Assembly: GCA_000398025.1 (NCBI GenBank)
Contig: ASKX01000002.1
Location: 1-10,140 of the forward strand
Length of the DNA stretch: 10,140 bases
Direction: 5' to 3'
Source of the DNA: Candidatus Paceibacter normanii SCGC AAA255-P19
GTDB lineage: Bacteria; Patescibacteriota; Minisyncoccia; Minisyncoccales; Paceibacteraceae
Below, piece after piece: positions 6,504-10,140 of the stretch. The notes under the pieces are model-generated. The model worked only from the letters and a program-made list of their open reading frames with translations, did no database searches and was not told the DNA's origin. Both the position numbers and the translations under genes were made by a program. Position 1 is the stretch's first letter; each line of letters starts with the position of its first letter.

Positions 6504-6556
6504 ATACCGAGTCCCGCTTAGCGGGACGAAAGTGGAAAAGAGGATTTATCCTCTTT
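6504..6556 (-). promoter_or_regulatory. Twin-hairpin leader element, copy E3 (before Nif3-like gene)
   Basis: On the minus strand, hairpin A is AAAGAGGA-TAAA-TCCTCTTT (6556-6537, 8 bp stem), then the nine-base spacer TCCACTTTC (6536-6528), hairpin B GTCCCGC-TAA-GCGGGAC (6527-6511, 7 bp GC-rich stem), the tail TCGGTAT (6510-6504) and ATG. Unlike E1 and E2 it overlaps the 3' end of a small ORF, whose TAA stop is the loop of hairpin B. Confidence 0.68.
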
Positions 6557-6694
6557 GACTTTCTTTATAAGTTTTTGGTAGAGTTGATTAATTAATTCTT
6601 CTTGTTTTTTAATATCTAAAACCTCTCGGCGAATCCGAGCTTTTTCCTGTCGGATAAATTTTCTGATGCTTCTCGGCATTTTCTTTTTTCCCAT
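6518..6694 (-). CDS. Small basic helical protein, 58 residues, unknown function
   Basis: An ORF starting at ATG 6692-6694 and ending at TAA 6518-6520 encodes 58 residues. It begins MGKKKMPRSIRKFIRQEKAR, continues IRREVLDIKKQEELINQLYQ and ends KEDKSSFPLSSR. The first 48 residues look like a continuous charged helix with regular hydrophobic spacing (I, F, I, V, L, I, L, I, L, L), not like random AT-rich translation. It fills the gap between RtcB (stop 27 bases upstream) and Nif3 (start 14 bases downstream). An internal ATG at codon 6 (MPRSIRK) is an alternative start after an AAAAAGAAA stretch. The last 12 codons lie inside twin-hairpin element E3, so the SSFPLSSR tail may be a by-product of that element. 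I recognise no named family. Confidence 0.55.
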   Translation of the reverse strand: MGKKKMPRSIRKFIRQEKARIRREVLDIKKQEELINQLYQKLIKKVKEDKSSFPLSSR

Positions 6695-6721
6695 GAATAA
6701 ATTTTAAGAAAACTAGCATCA

Positions 6722-8128
6722 TTATTCCCCTTTAATTACGGCTAAAGGAATTAATCTTGCTACTTTTTTTGATAAACCAGCGTTGTGAACAACTTCGACT
6801 ACATTATCAATGTCTTTATAAGCCATTGGCGCTTCTTCAGCAATTCCTCTCAATGACCAGCATTTAACGATAATTCCTTTTGATTCTAATCTATTCACCA
6901 CTTCTTGTCCAGAGACCCGTCTCTCAGCTTCCCTGCGAGACATGGTCCGGCCGGCCCCGTGACAAGTTGAAAACCAAGCGTCTTTGCCCTCTTTTGTTCC
7001 CACTAAAACATAAGAGGCGGTACCCATGGATCCGGGAATTAAAACTGGCTGGCCAGGGAAAGCCCGGGTAGCTCCTTTCCGATGTAAAACTACTTCTACC
7101 TCTTTTCCATTAACATCGTGTTTTTCAATCTTGGCAATGTTATGAGCCACATCATAAAGAAGATTTAAAGGAGAAGCTTTTTCTCCTAAAACTGCCTTCC
7201 AGGCTTTTCTGATAAAATGAGCTATCATCTGACGATTAGCCCAGGCGTAATTGGCGCCACAGGTCATAGCTGAAAAATATCTTTGACCCTCAGAAGAATT
7301 AATTGGGCAAGCAGCTAACTCCCGGTCAGGCAATCTTATTTCGTATTTATCCATCGCTCTCATCATCACCCTGATGTAATCTGTGGCAATTTGGTGGCCC
7401 AAACCCCGAGAGCCAGTGTGGATCATAATTACTATCTGGTCTTTAAATAAACCGAATGCCTTAGCCACTTCCTCGTCAAATATTTCATCAACTTTTTGAA
7501 CTTCAAGGAAATGATTCCCGCTACCGAGAGTACCAACTTGGTCCCTTCCTCGATTTTTAGCGTGATCAGAGACAGTGGCAGTATCGGCTTGAGGAAGTTT
7601 TCCTTGGGATTCGCAATTTTCTAAATCTTCTTTTTCGCCATAGCCCTGCTCAACCAATCTTTGAGCTCCGCCCTCTAAAACTTTATTGATAGAGGCGATA
7701 TCTAATTTTAGTTGTCTTCCTTTGCCCAGACCGGAAGGAACTTCTTTTTGGATCTCAGTGGCTAAATTTTCTAAATGAGGTTTAATTTCCTTTTCAGAAT
7801 ATTCTGATTTTAATAACCGCATTCCACAATTGATGTCGTAGCCCACTCCGCCAGGCGAAATCACCCCGTCTTTCATATCCATAGCTGCCACTCCACCGAT
7901 AGGAAAACCATAACCTTCATGCATATCTGGCATAGCCAAGCTATAATTTATTATTCCTGGTAAAGTAGTAACATTAACTAATTGATAAAGCGACTTATCG
8001 CGTAAAGCATCTTCAAGCATCTCTCCTGAAATATAAGCCCGAGCCGGAGCTCGCATATCTTCTCTAAAACTTTTCGGTATTTCCCATAGCCAATCGGTAA
8101 TTTTTTTGAAATCCGATTTTGAGATCAT
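6722..8128 (-). CDS. rtcB: RNA ligase RtcB (RNA-splicing ligase)
   Basis: This encodes 468 residues. RtcB joins RNA 2',3'-cyclic phosphate or 3'-phosphate ends to 5'-OH ends using GTP and Mn2+, in tRNA splicing and RNA repair. All expected active-site motifs are present: GGVGYDINCGMRLL (93-106; Asp98, Cys101), GTLGSGNHFLEVQ (199-211; His206), HTGSRGLGH (237-245; His237), LLYDVAHNIAKIE (323-335; His329) and CHGAGRTMSRREA (389-401; His390, the predicted guanylylated histidine). The length is close to archaeal-type RtcB and longer than the E. coli enzyme. RtcB is a frequent intein host, but no insertion interrupts the motifs. Archease, its activating partner, lies upstream, separated by the zinc-ribbon gene and a terminator, so RtcB probably has its own promoter; none is convincing in 8129-8160. 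The start ATG 8126-8128 has no Shine-Dalgarno site. Confidence 0.96.
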   Translation of the reverse strand: MISKSDFKKITDWLWEIPKSFREDMRAPARAYISGEMLEDALRDKSLYQLVNVTTLPGIINYSLAMPDMHEGYGFPIGGVAAMDMKDGVISPGGVGYDINCGMRLLKSEYSEKEIKPHLENLATEIQKEVPSGLGKGRQLKLDIASINKVLEGGAQRLVEQGYGEKEDLENCESQGKLPQADTATVSDHAKNRGRDQVGTLGSGNHFLEVQKVDEIFDEEVAKAFGLFKDQIVIMIHTGSRGLGHQIATDYIRVMMRAMDKYEIRLPDRELAACPINSSEGQRYFSAMTCGANYAWANRQMIAHFIRKAWKAVLGEKASPLNLLYDVAHNIAKIEKHDVNGKEVEVVLHRKGATRAFPGQPVLIPGSMGTASYVLVGTKEGKDAWFSTCHGAGRTMSRREAERRVSGQEVVNRLESKGIIVKCWSLRGIAEEAPMAYKDIDNVVEVVHNAGLSKKVARLIPLAVIKGE

Positions 8129-8160
8129 TGTGTTTTTAATGTTCTCATTTTAACTTAATT

Positions 8161-8213
8161 TTTCAAAAAAGAAAACAGGCTAAACTCTTTTCTGCTGAAT
8201 TGAAGTTTAGCCT
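8161..8213 (-). terminator. Intrinsic terminator after the zinc-ribbon gene
   Basis: On the minus strand, AGGCTAAAC (8213-8205) pairs perfectly with GTTTAGCCT (8185-8177) across a 19-base loop, followed by the T-rich run GTTTTCTTTTTT (8176-8165). The stem starts five bases after the zinc-ribbon stop codon. It would end the MurE-archease-zinc ribbon transcript before RtcB. The large loop and interrupted T-run suggest that it may be leaky. Confidence 0.65.
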
Positions 8214-8218
8214 ATTTG

Positions 8219-8452
8219 TTAAATATATCGCGTCCAGTCAAACCTTCTTCTGTTTCTTCGCTTTCTGCGTCTTCTCTTCTTTTTCTTTAACGAATAACTT
8301 GCCAACTCTGTTTCAGGCCACTTCCAGGATGGCGCACCACAACGGTCACAGATAAAATCTGGCTGTTTTATCTTTTCAAAAACTCTATAAAATACCTCGG
8401 GTCTCTGCAATATCCCTTCGCCGCATTTTGGGCAAGTATCTCCTTCTTCCAT
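8219..8452 (-). CDS. Small zinc-ribbon protein with polybasic tail
   Basis: This encodes 77 residues. Two knuckles, CPKCGEG (Cys7, Cys10) and CDRCGAP (Cys35, Cys38), give a four-cysteine zinc ribbon with a 24-residue insert. After a WKWPETELASY segment comes an extremely basic tail (about 56-70, almost only Lys and Arg) and a short aromatic end FDWTRYI. This combination suggests binding to RNA or the ribosome. I recognise no named family. The gene follows archease by 29 bases, and the next coding gene is RtcB, so an accessory role in RNA ligation or translation is possible but unproven. It has the only strong Shine-Dalgarno site in the window. An in-frame TAG just upstream of that site leaves ATG 8450-8452 as the first start. 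Genes with this much arginine and lysine can be chance ORFs, but the paired CxxC motifs and ribosome-binding site argue against that. Confidence 0.72.
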   Translation of the reverse strand: MEEGDTCPKCGEGILQRPEVFYRVFEKIKQPDFICDRCGAPSWKWPETELASYSLKKKKRRRRKRRNRRRFDWTRYI

Positions 8453-8462
8453 TTCAGAAAAA

Positions 8463-8472
8463 TCACCTCCTT
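8463..8472 (-). promoter_or_regulatory. Full-length Shine-Dalgarno site for the zinc-ribbon gene
   Basis: AAGGAGGTGA on the minus strand is complementary to the canonical bacterial 16S rRNA 3' tail over ten bases. It ends ten bases before ATG 8452, a little farther than usual. No other start in the window has a comparable site, so it confirms this small gene and indicates a bacterial anti-SD. Confidence 0.75.
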
Positions 8473-8481
8473 CCTAAGTTT

Positions 8482-8889
8482 TCAAATGTCGAAAAGAACT
8501 ACTCCCTCCCAAGTCTTATCTTTTTTTTGATGAACATCTAAATTGTGGAAGGTGGCAGCTTTAATCTCTTCTTCAAACTTATCTATTTTTTGGCCGATTA
8601 ACTCACCTTCTAATTCATTATCCTTAAACTTTTTAAATTTAAAATCAAGATAGGCCTCTTTATTAACCTGACTTAAATAAAGAACCTCATTTAAAAAATC
8701 AACCAAAAGAGCAGGCGAGTCAATTGATTTTATTTTAATTTCTCTTTTTGTCCTTTCCTTACTTTTGATTTCAGGTTTCTGACTTTCTGCCATTGCTAAA
8801 AGCATATTTAAAAAAAGCTCTTTTTTATTTCCCCCAAAAGCTCTAATTTTTAGATCTGCTCTATGGGGTAAAATTTCAAATTTTTTCAT
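8482..8889 (-). CDS. Archease, RtcB-activating protein
   Basis: This encodes 135 residues, a normal archease length. Archease speeds up RtcB guanylylation and turnover and widens its nucleotide use. Family features seen are PHRADLKIRAFG (8-19; the usual HTAD motif is HRAD here, with metal-binding Asp12 kept), SPALLVDFLNEVLYL (58-72), EEIKAATFHNLDV (107-119) and a C-terminal VLFDI, where the Asp next to the last residue corresponds to the C-terminal metal ligand of characterised archeases. It is predicted to be cytosolic. The ATG overlaps the stop of the MurE-type gene as ATGA, so the two are translationally coupled. The zinc-ribbon gene follows after 29 bases and RtcB comes next, a functional neighbourhood that supports the call. 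Confidence 0.93.
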   Translation of the reverse strand: MKKFEILPHRADLKIRAFGGNKKELFLNMLLAMAESQKPEIKSKERTKREIKIKSIDSPALLVDFLNEVLYLSQVNKEAYLDFKFKKFKDNELEGELIGQKIDKFEEEIKAATFHNLDVHQKKDKTWEGVVLFDI

Positions 8890-10013
8890 ATCCTTAATTT
8901 CTTAAGTTCTTCCTTGACTACTTTTCTATCGTCCCAGGGAATTTTTTTACCACCTTTTACGCATATCCAAGGTTCGCAACCCTTGCCAGTAATTACCACC
9001 ACATCATTAGGCTCAGCTGTCCTCAAAGACTCTTTGATCGCCCGACGACGGTCTAAAATTATTTCAGCTGCCAATTTTTTATCACCAGTTACTCCAGCTT
9101 CTATTTGGGAAACAATTTGAAACTCATCTTCATCATAAGGATCTTCGTTGGTTAAAAAAATTCTGTCACAATATTTTGCAGCAATCTCTCCTAAGACCGG
9201 CCTCTTCCATTTATCCCTCCCTCCGCCACAGGAACCAAAAACAGCTATTATCCTTTGAGGCAAAAATATTTTCCTAACTGTCTGGTAAAGTCTCTCCAGA
9301 GCGTCAGGAGTAACTGCATAATCGACCAGCACTTTGAAGGGTTCCTTAATTATCAGTTCCATCCGGCCCGGAATTCCTTCAGCTTTTTCCACCGCCTTTT
9401 TACAAGTTTCCGAATCAACTCCTTGTGACACTCCAACGCAAATCGCTGCCAGAGCATTATAAACATTAAAGTCACCAATGAGCTTTAATCTAAATTGAGT
9501 ATTTTTAGCGTTGATATCTCCTTCTTTTAAGCCGTAAGTGTATTTTTTATTGGCTGGGAATCGTAAAAAGCATTCGGCGTTTTTGTCGTCAATATTGATG
9601 ATATGGACTTCTTTGGTAGTTTGAAAAAGCTTCCCCTTAGCGGCTCGGTAATTTTCAAAGCTGCCATGAGTTTCGATATGTTCTGGAGTTAAATTGGTAA
9701 ATACAGCAACATTAAAATCAATAAATTTATGACGATACTGTTTAATGCCCTCAGAAGTTACTTCTAAAACCAGGCGTTGGCAACCAGCGTTAACTGCTTG
9801 TCTTAAGAACTTCTGGATGCGAAAGCGGCCAGGCATGGTCATTTTTAACTTGTTGGACCAGACCTTCTCACCAATTTTGAAGTTAATTGAAGACAAAGAG
9901 GCCACCTTATAGCCAGCCTCCTCTAAAATTTTAGTTGTTAAATGCACTACAGTTGATTTGCCATTAGTCCCGGTCACTCCGATTACTTTCAGTTTTTTTT
10001 GAAGGAAAGCCAT
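8886..10013 (-). CDS. MurE-type Mur ligase lacking the UDP-binding N-terminal domain
   Basis: The open frame encodes 375 residues of a Mur ligase: an ATP-dependent enzyme adding an amino acid to a growing peptide, most like MurE (UDP-MurNAc-tripeptide synthetase). Visible are the P-loop GVTGTNGKST (12-21), FTNLTPEHIETHGSFENYRA (105-124) with the probable carbamylated Lys126, GDFNVYNALAA (180-190), GIPGRME (213-219), VDYAVTPDALE (230-240), FGSCGGGRDKWKRP (259-272) and GKGCEPW (343-349). MurE is normally near 490 residues, and the first domain that holds the UDP-sugar is absent. The MurE motif VDYAHTP has Val for His, and the DNPR substrate motif is EDPY, so meso-diaminopimelate specificity is not supported. 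The ATG at 10011-10013 is probably not the ancestral start: a matching N-terminus lies upstream in another frame (9964-10101). It is coupled by ATGA to archease. Confidence 0.85.
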   Translation of the reverse strand: MAFLQKKLKVIGVTGTNGKSTVVHLTTKILEEAGYKVASLSSINFKIGEKVWSNKLKMTMPGRFRIQKFLRQAVNAGCQRLVLEVTSEGIKQYRHKFIDFNVAVFTNLTPEHIETHGSFENYRAAKGKLFQTTKEVHIINIDDKNAECFLRFPANKKYTYGLKEGDINAKNTQFRLKLIGDFNVYNALAAICVGVSQGVDSETCKKAVEKAEGIPGRMELIIKEPFKVLVDYAVTPDALERLYQTVRKIFLPQRIIAVFGSCGGGRDKWKRPVLGEIAAKYCDRIFLTNEDPYDEDEFQIVSQIEAGVTGDKKLAAEIILDRRRAIKESLRTAEPNDVVVITGKGCEPWICVKGGKKIPWDDRKVVKEELKKLRI

Positions 10014-10101
10014 ACAAAACTGCTCCCAAAAAAGCTAGGAAGAAATGATACCAATCAAGCAAAAAGGAAGGGATGATTTTTTTAAGTAAATCCTTTATCA
10101 T
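9964..10101 (-). CDS. Out-of-frame N-terminal membrane segment of the MurE-type ligase
   Basis: An ORF from ATG 10099-10101 encodes MIKDLLKKIIPSFLLDWYHF, then FLAFLGAVLYGFPSKK, then nine unrelated residues to TAA 9964-9966. The hydrophobic helix followed by YGFPSKK is, from what I know of CPR sequences, the usual N-terminus of short MurE-type ligases, which continues directly as LKVIGVTGTNGKST. Here that continuation is in another frame. The switch falls in a run of eight A on the coding strand (plus-strand T 9993-10000); with seven A the two ORFs would join into one protein of 404 residues. The cause may be a true frameshift, a homopolymer sequencing error or transcript slippage. Upstream, TTAAAATATAGAC lies directly before the ATG and may include a -10 element, which would make the message nearly leaderless. 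Confidence 0.7.
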   Translation of the reverse strand: MIKDLLKKIIPSFLLDWYHFFLAFLGAVLYGFPSKKTESNRSDRD

Positions 10102-10140
10102 GTCTATATTTTAACCCAATCTTGAATAAAGGAAAAATAT

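Noticed and set aside
6880..7071. Plus-strand ORF of 63 residues
   Set aside because: It is antisense to the highly conserved active-site region of RtcB.
6722..8128. Intein in RtcB
   Set aside because: RtcB often hosts inteins, but all motifs are contiguous at normal spacing and the length is that of an uninterrupted enzyme.
8914..9120. Plus-strand ORF of 68 residues
   Set aside because: It is antisense to the conserved C-terminal part of the MurE-type ligase.
1..10140. CRISPR array, tRNA or rRNA genes, insertion sequences, prophage genes
   Set aside because: There are no regularly spaced repeats, no cloverleaf or rRNA-like stretch, no transposase or integrase ORF and no terminal inverted repeats. 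Coding genes fill nearly the whole window.
1..10140. Archaeal origin of the contig
   Set aside because: Several families are archaea-like, but a MurE-type peptidoglycan ligase, the full bacterial Shine-Dalgarno site and bacterial-style intrinsic terminators fit a CPR bacterium better.

Overview
The window looks like part of a chromosome from a bacterium of the Candidate Phyla Radiation (Patescibacteria, probably a Parcubacteria-like lineage). This rests on AT-rich sequence, tight packing with ATGA/TGATG gene overlaps, very few Shine-Dalgarno sites, and a short MurE-type ligase whose N-terminal hydrophobic segment runs straight into the ATP-binding loop, a layout I associate with CPR bacteria. 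The one strong ribosome-binding site matches a bacterial 16S tail. Several families here (presenilin-like protease, DUF763, RtcB/archease, family 4 UDG) are also typical of archaea, so the lineage call is an inference.

Almost everything is on the minus strand. In the direction of transcription (right to left) the order is: a MurE-type ligase with an apparent frameshift near its start (8886-10101); archease (8482-8889); a 77-residue zinc-ribbon protein with a polybasic tail (8219-8452); a terminator; the RNA ligase RtcB (6722-8128); a 58-codon small gene (6518-6694); a Nif3/DUF34 protein (5559-6503); a promoter-like site and a terminator-like hairpin; a nucleotidyltransferase-like protein with a C-terminal repeat region (3929-5452/5464); a GT-B glycosyltransferase-like protein (2774-3874); a DUF763 protein (1600-2706); a possible 38-codon ORF (1487-1603); a presenilin-like intramembrane aspartyl protease (642-1526); and a family 4 uracil-DNA glycosylase (94-642). 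The only plus-strand gene is the 3' end of an Elp3-type gene (1-129), which overlaps the UDG gene tail to tail.

Functionally there is an RNA repair/splicing module (archease plus RtcB, with the zinc-ribbon protein between them), a probable sugar-activation and transfer pair (nucleotidyltransferase plus GT-B protein), a DNA-maintenance pair (DUF763 with a helix-hairpin-helix, and UDG) and one cell-wall ligase.

The most unusual signal is a composite element found directly upstream of three start codons (DUF763, GT-B, Nif3). Each copy has one hairpin with a TAAA-containing loop, a spacer of exactly nine bases resembling TCCAYYTTC, a second hairpin, a 5-7 base TYGRT-type tail, and then ATG. The stems differ in sequence but stay paired, while the spacer and tail are conserved. 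That is the pattern expected of a structured RNA or dispersed element.
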